This document shows, in pieces, positions 7,808-15,158 of a stretch of 22,317 bases of DNA. The DNA comes from REEB509 sp044370335. GTDB taxonomy: Bacteria; Pseudomonadota; Alphaproteobacteria; Caulobacterales; Aquidulcibacteraceae. Made by a program: the position numbers and the translations under genes. The notes under the pieces are model-generated. The model saw nothing but the letters and a program-made list of their open reading frames with translations. It did not search any database and was not told where the DNA came from. Position 1 is the first letter of the stretch. The number at the start of each line of letters is the position of its first letter. The stretch spans positions 1-22,317 of the forward strand of contig JBILVS010000040.1 in NCBI GenBank assembly GCA_044370335.1. The letters run 5' to 3'.

Positions 7808-7821
7808 GGGCGCTTGCGCCC
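7808..7821. repeat. Short GC-rich inverted repeat between hydrolase genes
   Basis: GGGCGC, TT, GCGCCC: a perfect 6-base inverted repeat in the 71-base gap between the epoxide hydrolase and iminopeptidase genes. No T run follows, so it is not a classic rho-independent terminator; it might slow transcription or protect the upstream message. Confidence 0.3.
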
Positions 7822-7851
7822 TGCGACGCACGCGCTTAATCGACGAAGGTC

Positions 7852-8859
7852 ATGGCCCACGACCGCTCTCGTCCGATCTCTCCGCCTTCCGCACCGCAAC
7901 GGCGGGATCTCTATCCGCAGATTGAGCCTTATCAGGCCGAGATGTTGCCGGTGGACGGGCGGCATACGCTTTATCTGGAGCAGTGTGGAGCGCCGGAAGG
8001 GTTGCCAGTCCTCTGCCTGCACGGGGGCCCCGGGGGCGGAGCGAGTCCCGAGATGCGGCGGTTTTTCGATCCCAAGCGCTACCGGATGGTGCTGTTTGAC
8101 CAGCGGGGCTGTGGGCGCTCGACGCCGCATGCGGCGCTGGAGGACAACACGACCTGGGACTTAGTGGCCGACATTGAGCGGATTCGGGAGCGGCTCGGCA
8201 TTGAGCGGTGGCTGGTGTTCGGCGGGTCTTGGGGATCGACGCTGGCGCTTGCCTACGCGATCACGCATCTAAACCGGTGCGTCGGTCTTCTGCTGCGCGG
8301 GGTCTTCCTGCTGACGGAAGCGGAAATCCGCTGGTTCTATCAGGAAGGCGCGAGCCACATCTTTCCTGACGCCTTCGAACGATTCCAGGCGCCGATCCCG
8401 CTTGAGGAGCGGGGAGATTATGTCTCGGCTTTCTACAAGCGGCTGACTTCACCGTCGCGGGCGGAGCGGATTACCGCCGCGCGTGCCTGGGGGCGCTGGG
8501 AGGGAGAGACGATCTCTTTCCAAGGTCCGGCGGCGATGCCGTCTCGGTTCAACGACGACCGGTTCATCGAGGCGTTTGCGCGGATCGAATGCCACTACTT
8601 CCAGCACAAGGGCTTCTTCGAGAGCGACGGATGGCTTGTGAAGAATGTCGGCGCCATCCGGCATTTGCCGGGGGTCATCGTGCATGGGCGCTATGATATG
8701 TGCACGCCCTTATCTTCGGCCTGGACGCTGAAGCAGGGGTGGCCGGAGGTCGAACTTGAGATCATCCCGGATGCGGGTCACTCAAGCCTGGAATCAGGGA
8801 TTGTCGATGCGCTGATCCGGGCTGGGGACCGGTTCGTGCTCAAGGGGCCCTGGCGGTAG
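7852..8859 (+). CDS. pip: Prolyl iminopeptidase (S33 family)
   Basis: A 335-residue cytoplasmic peptidase that removes N-terminal proline from peptides. Family marks are DLYPQIEPY (19-27), HGGPGGG (57-63, oxyanion region), DQRGCGRSTPH (83-93), the nucleophile elbow GGSWGS (124-129) with Ser126, DNTTWDLVADIERIRERLGI (98-117), acid Asp282 (HGRYDMCTP) and base His310 (DAGHSS). Length is slightly above the usual 310-320, with about 15 extra N-terminal residues. The ATG at 7852 is needed to include the conserved LYP segment; its ribosome-binding sequence (GAAGG) is only about 3 bases away and looks poor. It converges on rodA with 8 bases between the stops. Confidence 0.93.
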   Translation: MAHDRSRPISPPSAPQRRDLYPQIEPYQAEMLPVDGRHTLYLEQCGAPEGLPVLCLHGGPGGGASPEMRRFFDPKRYRMVLFDQRGCGRSTPHAALEDNTTWDLVADIERIRERLGIERWLVFGGSWGSTLALAYAITHLNRCVGLLLRGVFLLTEAEIRWFYQEGASHIFPDAFERFQAPIPLEERGDYVSAFYKRLTSPSRAERITAARAWGRWEGETISFQGPAAMPSRFNDDRFIEAFARIECHYFQHKGFFESDGWLVKNVGAIRHLPGVIVHGRYDMCTPLSSAWTLKQGWPEVELEIIPDAGHSSLESGIVDALIRAGDRFVLKGPWR

Positions 8860-8867
8860 GCGGCGGC

Positions 8868-10055
8868 CTACCAGACCATGCCTCGAGCGCCGGTCTGCTC
8901 TTTGTGCAAATCCACGGACAGGACTACCGCCATGCCGACCATGGTGGTCAGCATGGACGTGCCGCCGTACGAGACGAGCGGCAGCGGCAGGCCCACAACG
9001 GGGAAGAGGCCAGTCACCATCGCGGTGTTGATCAGCGTGTAGGCGGCCGTTGAGGCGGTGACGCCGGCCGCCGCGAGCCGCCCGAAGGTGGATTTCGCGG
9101 TCATGGCCACACGCAGACAGGCGCCCAAAAGCCCGACAAACAAGGCCAGAACACCCATGCCTCCGAGAAGGCCGAACTCCTCCACGATCATCGTGAAGAT
9201 GAAGTCGGTGTGCTTTTCGGGGAGGAAGTCGCCCTGGCTTTGCGGGCCCTGCATGTAGCCCGCGCCGAGAACGCCTGCGGAGCCGATGGCGATAAGGGAC
9301 TGGTCGATGTTGTAGCTGTCGGCGTCTGTGGGGCCGGCTGGGGCGTCGTCTGGGTCCGCGCCGGACACGGAGCTCACCATCATCTCCATATAAACGATGA
9401 TGCGCTCTCGTTGATAATCTTTCAGGATAAACTGGTACGCTGCGACCGCACCCACTCCAGCCAGGACCAAGGCTGGGATGATGAAGCGCCAGCGAAGCCC
9501 GGCCAAAACCATGATGGCGAGACCCGGGACCGCGATCATGACAGCTGTGCCGAGGTCGGGCTGTTGGGCGACCAGCAGCGTCGGCGCGGCGATCAATACC
9601 ACCGGCGGGATCAGGGAGACAAAGTGTAAGGCCCGCCTGGCGTCCAGGCCAGCGTAGTAGCGGGCGAGGGTCAGAACGATGCCGATCTTCATGAGCTCGG
9701 CCGGCTGAAAGCGGAGAGGGCCGAATTCAATCCAGCTCACGACTCCGCCGCCCATTGTGCCCACGCCTGGGATCTCAACAGCAAGGGTCAGAAGCATGCC
9801 AACGGCGTAAAGTGGGTAGGCCAACCCTAACCAAAAGCGTTGGTCCAGCGTCGCGAGGCCGATGGCGACAATGAGCAGCGCCACAAACCGCAAGCCGTGG
9901 ACGATCGGCGCCTGGTCAGGGCCGACGGCGGCGACGGAATACTGCATCATCACGCCGATGAAGGCGATGGCGCACAGGATCGTGATGAGCGGCCAATTGA
10001 GGCGTGCGATCTTGCCGGCGAGGCCCGGCTGACGGGTGGGGCCGAGATAGGTCAT
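8868..10055 (-). CDS. rodA: Rod shape-determining peptidoglycan polymerase RodA
   Basis: A 395-residue SEDS-family glycosyltransferase of the inner membrane that polymerises lipid II with PBP2 during elongation. Seen are the SEDS segments LRFQPAELMKIGIVLTLARY (114-133), QQPDLGTA (164-171), the large periplasmic loop with YNIDQSLIAIGSAGVLGAGY and FLPEKHTDFIF (277-287, including the conserved Asp284), and PLPLVSYGGTSML (357-369). About ten membrane helices are expected. Compared with E. coli RodA (370 residues), the loop between RERIIVYM and YNIDQS carries about 14 extra, acidic residues (near 229-246). Its ATG overlaps the mrdA stop (ATGA), coupling the two partner enzymes. Confidence 0.95.
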   Translation of the reverse strand: MTYLGPTRQPGLAGKIARLNWPLITILCAIAFIGVMMQYSVAAVGPDQAPIVHGLRFVALLIVAIGLATLDQRFWLGLAYPLYAVGMLLTLAVEIPGVGTMGGGVVSWIEFGPLRFQPAELMKIGIVLTLARYYAGLDARRALHFVSLIPPVVLIAAPTLLVAQQPDLGTAVMIAVPGLAIMVLAGLRWRFIIPALVLAGVGAVAAYQFILKDYQRERIIVYMEMMVSSVSGADPDDAPAGPTDADSYNIDQSLIAIGSAGVLGAGYMQGPQSQGDFLPEKHTDFIFTMIVEEFGLLGGMGVLALFVGLLGACLRVAMTAKSTFGRLAAAGVTASTAAYTLINTAMVTGLFPVVGLPLPLVSYGGTSMLTTMVGMAVVLSVDLHKEQTGARGMVW

Positions 10056-12082
10056 GCGCGGGAGGGCCCCTCTTCCGGCTCGAGGGCCGCGATCGTGGCC
10101 GGGGGTCTGCGGGCGGGGTCGCGGAGCAGAGCCCGGCGCATGATGTCGGCAGCGATCGGGGCGGCCACGGCGGAGCCGCCGCCACCGTGTTCGACCACGA
10201 CAGCGCAGGCGTAGCGCGGGGCGTCATAGGGACCGTAGCAGACGAACAACGCATGGTCGCGGAGCCGCCATTCAAGGTCCTGATTGCGGCGCACGCCTTG
10301 AGCGCGCTCGGCGGCGGTGATGATGCGGACCTGGGCGGTGCCGGTCTTGCCGGCAATCTGGATCGGGGGGAAACCGCGGGTGAGATCGTTCGCCTCAAGG
10401 ATTTCGCCGCTGTCGGGGTGGCGGACCAGGCCGAGCTGGCCGTGGCGATACGCCGTGCCGCCGCCCTCGTTGCAGACGCCGAACATGCCGAACTGGGCCA
10501 TCTGCAGATGCCGCTGATTGAGCCCTAATGACCGCGGCTGCGGGGGCGCGGGACGGCCAGCGCCATCACGCACCAGACGCGGCATGACCTCAAGGCCCCC
10601 ATTGGCGAAGCGGGCCGCCATGACGGCAAGCTGGAGCGGAGAGGCCTGGATGTCGCCCTGGCCGATGCCGACGTTCAAAGTGTTTCCTGGCGGCCAGGGG
10701 CCGCCGCGAACCCGCTCCCACCAGGCCTGATCGGGCACGATGCCGTCTTCGACGCCGGGGACATCGACATCGAAAGCATGGCCGAGGCCGAAAGACCGCG
10801 CCATCGCAGCGACATTATCAATGCCGGCGCGAAGGGCGGCATTGTAGAAAAAAACGTTGCAGCTTTCTTTGATCGCTCGGTGCAGATCGACGCTGCCATG
10901 GCCGCCACGGCGCCAGCAATGGAAATTGCGACCGCCGAAGGGCAGATACCCAGGACAGGAGACCCGGAAATCCTCGGGGAGGCCTGCGGCGAGGGCCGCC
11001 ATGCCCGTGACCATCTTGAATGTCGAACCTGGCTTGTAGGCGCCGGTGACGCATTTGTGGAAGAGCGGCTTCTTCTCGTCTTCGTTCAGGGTGCGGAAGG
11101 CGGATCCGGCGATGCCATTGACGAATTCGTTCGGATCAAAGCCCGGAGCGGAGGCGAGGACCAAAAGATCGCCCTCATAGATGTCCATCAGGACCGCGGC
11201 GGCGCTCTCGCCGGCCATGCGCTCCATTGCCGCCTTCTGGAGCTCGTGGTCGAGGGTGAGAACGAGGCTCGCGCCCTTCGTGGGGGGGTTGTCCTGGCCG
11301 CCCTCTTCGCTGACGACGCGACCATGGGTGTTCACCACGACGCGGCGGGAGCCCGGGTCACCGTCGAGAAGCGGCTCAAGGCGGGCTTCCAGACCGGCTT
11401 TGCCGACGCGCGCATCGGGGTGGCGGAAATAGGCGGAGGAGCGCCCCTCTTCCCGCATCCGTTCGGCGTCGCGGTCGTTCGGGCGTTGCACATAGCCGAT
11501 AGGATGGGCGTAAACGATATCAAACGGATAGCGGCGAATGGAGCCGGACTCCGCGTTTACGCCCGGCAACTCCGGCAAGCGGACATTGACGCGGCTGAAC
11601 TCTTCCCAGGTCAGGCCCTGGCGGAGAAGGACGGCATCAAAGCGGCGGGCGCGACGGGCGTCGCGGACGCGGGCAGCGACCCATGCCGGCGGCAGAGCCA
11701 GGAGGTCCGCCACATCCTGCACTACGGTGGTCAGGGCGGCTTCGCGCTCATCCGGGGTTTGGCGTTGGCCATCCACAGCGAAGGCAGCGGCGGCGCGCTC
11801 TGGCACCAGGGAGAGGCGGTAGTCGGTGGCTGTCGTTGCGAGAGGCACGCCGAACCGGTCGTAAAGAACGCCGCGCGGGGGGGCGATGATGCGCAGGTCG
11901 AAGCGGTTCTCGTCCCGCTCGGCGGAATAGAGGTCAGCGTTCCACTGCAGGGTCCAGAGGCGCAGACCCACCCCACCGAAGCCGATAAGGCCTGCCCCCG
12001 CCATCCAGACGGCGCGGCGGTCAAAGGTGCGCTCCAACTCCCGCTTGGGGTCGGACGCGGTGACGCCCCGTCGCCGGCTCAT
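10052..12082 (-). CDS. mrdA: Penicillin-binding protein 2 (elongation transpeptidase)
   Basis: A 676-residue class B PBP that cross-links peptidoglycan in lateral wall growth with RodA. It has a cytoplasmic basic N-terminus, a membrane anchor (about 24-46), a pedestal/dimerisation region (about 65-240, with APPRGVLYDRFG), and the transpeptidase domain with active-site SxxK as STFK (353-356, Ser353), SCN (407-409) and KTGTA (579-583). The ATG at 12082 overlaps the mreD stop (ATGA); the frame is open a further 81 codons upstream, but that is mreD read out of frame. E. coli PBP2 is 633 residues; part of the extra length is a Pro-rich C-terminus after about residue 655. Confidence 0.95.
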   Translation of the reverse strand: MSRRRGVTASDPKRELERTFDRRAVWMAGAGLIGFGGVGLRLWTLQWNADLYSAERDENRFDLRIIAPPRGVLYDRFGVPLATTATDYRLSLVPERAAAAFAVDGQRQTPDEREAALTTVVQDVADLLALPPAWVAARVRDARRARRFDAVLLRQGLTWEEFSRVNVRLPELPGVNAESGSIRRYPFDIVYAHPIGYVQRPNDRDAERMREEGRSSAYFRHPDARVGKAGLEARLEPLLDGDPGSRRVVVNTHGRVVSEEGGQDNPPTKGASLVLTLDHELQKAAMERMAGESAAAVLMDIYEGDLLVLASAPGFDPNEFVNGIAGSAFRTLNEDEKKPLFHKCVTGAYKPGSTFKMVTGMAALAAGLPEDFRVSCPGYLPFGGRNFHCWRRGGHGSVDLHRAIKESCNVFFYNAALRAGIDNVAAMARSFGLGHAFDVDVPGVEDGIVPDQAWWERVRGGPWPPGNTLNVGIGQGDIQASPLQLAVMAARFANGGLEVMPRLVRDGAGRPAPPQPRSLGLNQRHLQMAQFGMFGVCNEGGGTAYRHGQLGLVRHPDSGEILEANDLTRGFPPIQIAGKTGTAQVRIITAAERAQGVRRNQDLEWRLRDHALFVCYGPYDAPRYACAVVVEHGGGGSAVAAPIAADIMRRALLRDPARRPPATIAALEPEEGPSRA

Positions 12083-12597
12083 CCTCCCCTCCCCAATCCG
12101 CCCAGACGCGAGGCGCCGGGGCTGAGCATGTAAAGCGGGCGGACAAGGGGAAACACCAGCGCGGTCACCGCCAAGGTCTGCACCAAGGGAAGAATGGGCG
12201 CGCCGTCGCCAAAGGCCAAGCGGGCAATGAGCCACCCGACAACGCCAAGGCCGGCGCAGCAGGCGATGAAGCCGCCCCACAAGGCAATCCAGTTCGGCGC
12301 GCTCATAGCGCGGGCGGCTATCCAACCAAGGGGATAGGCCGCCACGTAAAACGCAGCAAACAGGCCATAGGGATTATAGGCCAGCTGGTCATGCAGGAGG
12401 CCCAGAAGGAATAGGGCGACGAAGGTGCGGGGGCCGCCGCGGTCCTCGGCGGCTAAGCCAAAGGCCAACCACAGGGCGCCGAAGGGGATCGGAGGTTGGG
12501 CGGACAAGGGCCCAAGCTGCAACGCAGGTGCGATGACCGTGAAGGCGGCCAACGCCCAGCCGATCCGGCGGAGGGTGACGCCCGACAGGCGCATCAC
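12079..12597 (-). CDS. mreD: Rod shape-determining membrane protein MreD
   Basis: A 172-residue polytopic inner-membrane protein of the elongasome, bridging MreC to the PBP2-RodA pair. Five to six hydrophobic segments are visible, with the charged loop LAAEDRGG followed by FLLGLLHDQL, where family members carry a conserved helix. Length matches the family (about 160-170). Two starts are possible: GTG at 12597, overlapping the mreC TGA as GTGA, or the adjacent ATG at 12594; they differ by one residue. The position between mreC and mrdA is the strongest evidence, because MreD sequences are poorly conserved. Confidence 0.9.
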   Translation of the reverse strand: MMRLSGVTLRRIGWALAAFTVIAPALQLGPLSAQPPIPFGALWLAFGLAAEDRGGPRTFVALFLLGLLHDQLAYNPYGLFAAFYVAAYPLGWIAARAMSAPNWIALWGGFIACCAGLGVVGWLIARLAFGDGAPILPLVQTLAVTALVFPLVRPLYMLSPGASRLGGLGRGG

Positions 12598-13775
12598 AGA
12601 GGCGGTCCCGAGGCGGGCGCAGGCGTTGCATCCGCCGGGGGCGACGGCGCTGTGGCTGGAGTGTCCGGGGCGGGCGGCGGCTCGTCTTCCTCGATTGCCG
12701 CGGCCGGGGGCGGTGGGGGGCTGGGCGGGGTGAAGGCGCGATCCGACGGGCCAGTGGCAGCCTGCACCGTCGGCCGGGACGGCGCAGCCACCGAGGAAGC
12801 GGGCGCCAGCGGCGAGGCCGGACCGGAGAAGGCCAAAGGCGGCGCGGGCGGGATGCCGTTGGCTTCGTCCGCCAAATCCGCTTCAGGCGCCTCGATGGGG
12901 GTGTAGGGCATGATCCGGACGAAATCGATGGAGCCGCGGCTCGCGAGCAGGGTCACCCGCCAGGAGCCGTCCTGCGCCAGGCGGGCTTGGCCCACCGGCA
13001 TGCCGCGGGGGAAAACGCCGCCATCGCCGGAGGTGACCAAGGGCTCGCCGTCCCGCAAGGAATGGGCGCCGACGATGTAGTCAAGCCGCGGCGGGCGCAG
13101 AGCGAAAGGTTCAGTGGCGAGCTGCGGGCGACGGCCAGCATCTCCCACCAGCACGGCGCGGACGCGCGAGCTTGCCCCCATAACGGGAACGCGGCTTGAA
13201 TCGTCGTCGATCAAAAGCACACGGGATGAACGGCGGCCGACGGACACGACGCGACCGATCAGACCGTTCTCATTGAAGACCACGTAGCCCGCCTGCACGC
13301 CGTGTTCGGCGCCGGCGTTGGCGACCAGCGTGCGCCGGAACGGCCCGCCGGCATCCAGCACGAGTTGGGCGGCGATGGTGTCCTCCGGGGAGGCCCCCTC
13401 GCCCATGGCGCTGTCGGGCATCCCCAGGAGGGCTTCGTAACGGGCGTTCCTCTCCGCCAGCTGTTCGGCCATGGTCCGCCAAGCGCGGAGTTCGGCGTTT
13501 TCGCGCTCCAGCCGTTCGACCTGCGCTGCGGCGTTCCACATGCCTCCCAAGCGCTGGAGGATGTGCTCCAAGCCACGCGCTGGGGCCGTTGCGACCTGTC
13601 CGACGCCGGCGGATATGTCGTCGCCCTCCGCCGCCAGACCGCGGGTGGGCTCCCGGACGCCGACCTGAAGGCCCACAAGCGTCAACGCGCCCGCGATCAG
13701 GCCGCCGGCGACCAAAGCGCTGCGGCTTATGCGCAGGCCGGGGGACCGGCGAATGAGGCTCTTGCGCCTGGCCAC
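12594..13775 (-). CDS. mreC: Cell shape protein MreC with long proline-rich tail
   Basis: A 393-residue bitopic inner-membrane protein that scaffolds the elongasome in the periplasm. It has a basic cytoplasmic start, one membrane helix (about 18-38), a coiled coil (about 83-116, VERLERENAELRAWR), and the beta-barrel MreC core (about 125-292) with GLIGRVVSVG, SRVPVMG, LVTSGDGGVFPRGMPVG and SIDFVRI. Residues about 296-393 form an Ala/Pro-rich, probably disordered periplasmic tail with acidic spots (IEEDEPPP). The start is a GTG at 13775, 35 bases after the mreB stop. E. coli MreC is 367 residues; the core is shorter here and the tail accounts for the excess. Confidence 0.93.
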   Translation of the reverse strand: MARRKSLIRRSPGLRISRSALVAGGLIAGALTLVGLQVGVREPTRGLAAEGDDISAGVGQVATAPARGLEHILQRLGGMWNAAAQVERLERENAELRAWRTMAEQLAERNARYEALLGMPDSAMGEGASPEDTIAAQLVLDAGGPFRRTLVANAGAEHGVQAGYVVFNENGLIGRVVSVGRRSSRVLLIDDDSSRVPVMGASSRVRAVLVGDAGRRPQLATEPFALRPPRLDYIVGAHSLRDGEPLVTSGDGGVFPRGMPVGQARLAQDGSWRVTLLASRGSIDFVRIMPYTPIEAPEADLADEANGIPPAPPLAFSGPASPLAPASSVAAPSRPTVQAATGPSDRAFTPPSPPPPPAAAIEEDEPPPAPDTPATAPSPPADATPAPASGPPL

Positions 13776-13810
13776 GTCAGCGGCTCCTTACCACGCGTCT
13801 TGATCCGCGC

Positions 13811-14857
13811 TCACACCTCAGGCGTGAGCAGGCGGCGCCCCTCGGGAGTATTTAGGCGCTCGAGAGCGATTCCGCAGCCCTTGACCACACAGAGAAGCGG
13901 CTCTTCGGCGACCGAAACGCCGACCGAGATGCGCTCCTTCAGCACCACGTCCAGGTTGCGGAGCATGGCGCCGCCGCCGGTGAGCATGATGCCGCGATCA
14001 AGAATGTCGGCGGCCAGTTCGGGAGGCATCTGTTCGAAGGCCTGTTTCACCGCCTCCACGATCTTGTTGACCGGGTCGGAAAGAGCCTCGGCGACCATAG
14101 CCTCCGTCACCGTGATCTCTTTCGGCACGCCGGTAAGGTTGTCGCGGCCTTTGACTTGAAGGGTCATGCCGGGGCCTTCGTCGGGCGCCTTGGCGGTGCC
14201 GATTTCCTTCTTAATCCGCTCGGCGGTGGAGTCCCCAATCAGGAGATTCTCAGTCCGACGAAGATACTGGATCATCGCCTCGTCCATCTTGTCGCCGGCT
14301 TCGCGAAGAGAGCGGGACCAGACGACGCCGCCCAAGGACAAAACCGCGATTTCGGTGGTGCCGCCGCCGATGTCGACGACCATGCAGCCGGCCGGATCGT
14401 CGATTTGGAGGCCAGCGCCGACGGCGGCGGCCACGGGCTCTTCAATCAGATGCACTTTGCGGGCGCCGCCGGCCTGAGCGCTCTCCAAGATCGTGCGGCG
14501 CTCAACCGGGGTCGCGCCAGTGGGGACGCAGATCACGATCTGCGGGCTGATCAACGCCGGGCGCGGCATCACCTTCTTGATGAACTGCTTGATCATTTCC
14601 TCGGCGACGTCGAAGTCGGCGATGACGCCATCGCGGAGGGGGCGAACCACCTCCATGGAGCGGTGGGTCTTGCCCAACATGGTCTTGGCTTCAGCGCCGA
14701 CCGCGTGAACCACTTTACGGCCGCTTTCGGAGACATAGGCCACGACCGAGGGCTCATCGAGGACAATGCCGCGACCTTTAACGTAAATCAGGGTGTTGGC
14801 GGTGCCGAGGTCGATGGCGAGATCGGGCGCCACCAGGCCGAACAGGTTACCAAACAT
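13811..14857 (-). CDS. mreB: Rod shape-determining actin-like protein MreB
   Basis: A 348-residue bacterial actin that forms membrane-bound filaments guiding lateral wall synthesis. It shows the amphipathic N-terminus MFGNLFGLV, phosphate-1 loop DLGTANT (16-22), catalytic-region IEEP with Glu140, phosphate-2 loop VVDIGGGTTEI (160-170) and adenosine motif LTGGGAMLR (292-300). Length equals the usual 347. I chose the ATG at 14857 because it starts exactly at the conserved MFGN; the frame runs to 14986 without family sequence. AAGGGG lies about 12 bases upstream. It is first in a five-gene operon (mreB-mreC-mreD-mrdA-rodA), the common alphaproteobacterial order. Confidence 0.96.
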   Translation of the reverse strand: MFGNLFGLVAPDLAIDLGTANTLIYVKGRGIVLDEPSVVAYVSESGRKVVHAVGAEAKTMLGKTHRSMEVVRPLRDGVIADFDVAEEMIKQFIKKVMPRPALISPQIVICVPTGATPVERRTILESAQAGGARKVHLIEEPVAAAVGAGLQIDDPAGCMVVDIGGGTTEIAVLSLGGVVWSRSLREAGDKMDEAMIQYLRRTENLLIGDSTAERIKKEIGTAKAPDEGPGMTLQVKGRDNLTGVPKEITVTEAMVAEALSDPVNKIVEAVKQAFEQMPPELAADILDRGIMLTGGGAMLRNLDVVLKERISVGVSVAEEPLLCVVKGCGIALERLNTPEGRRLLTPEV

Positions 14858-15158
14858 CGCTTTTTGACCCCTTGGCCGTCGTGGCCGCCTCTTTGCCGCA
14901 CTAAGCCCTGTTTCGTCACACTCTGCCCCGCCTTGGCCTAATGCGCGGTTGCTCCGCGCACCAAAGCCGAACGCGACGGGACGCAATCCGACTCACCCTG
15001 CAAGAAGTGTTTCGCCTGAAAGGCTTGCCGTTCCGTTTGGGCACATGCAAGGGGGGCGCCGCAGGACGCGACGCTTGATCGGCGCCCATCACGGAAAAAC
15101 CGTCGCAAAACGGGCCTAAGTCGCGGCAAAGACGATCATCCATGACAGGAGCATCATA
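14858..15158. other. Intergenic region between mreB and the phosphatase gene
   Basis: 301 bases between divergent genes; it must carry the mre operon promoter and that of the phosphatase. It holds a perfect inverted repeat at 14942-14960 and an AGGAG ribosome-binding site (15147-15151) before the phosphatase ATG. I found no convincing -35/-10 pair on either strand, no Pho box-like direct repeat and no RNA gene. Reading frames crossing it lack coding character. Confidence 0.6.
14942..14960. repeat. Perfect 7-base inverted repeat upstream of mreB
   Basis: TGCGCGG, loop TTGCT, CCGCGCA: a perfect 7-base stem with a 5-base loop, about 85 bases before the mreB start. No T run follows on either strand, so it is more likely an operator-like site or a 5' leader hairpin than a terminator (inference). 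Confidence 0.5.

Noticed and set aside
10778..12133. Long plus-strand frame opposite mrdA
   Set aside because: It is antisense to a clear PBP2 with all three active-site motifs; no domain recognised.
12083..12325. N-terminal extension of the mrdA frame by 81 codons
   Set aside because: It is mreD read in another frame; the ATG at 12082 overlapping the mreD stop fits PBP2 length and family start.
14961..15158. Pho box or tRNA-like sequence before the phosphatase gene
   Set aside because: No pair of CTGTCA-like repeats and no tRNA arms or T-loop sequence could be found.
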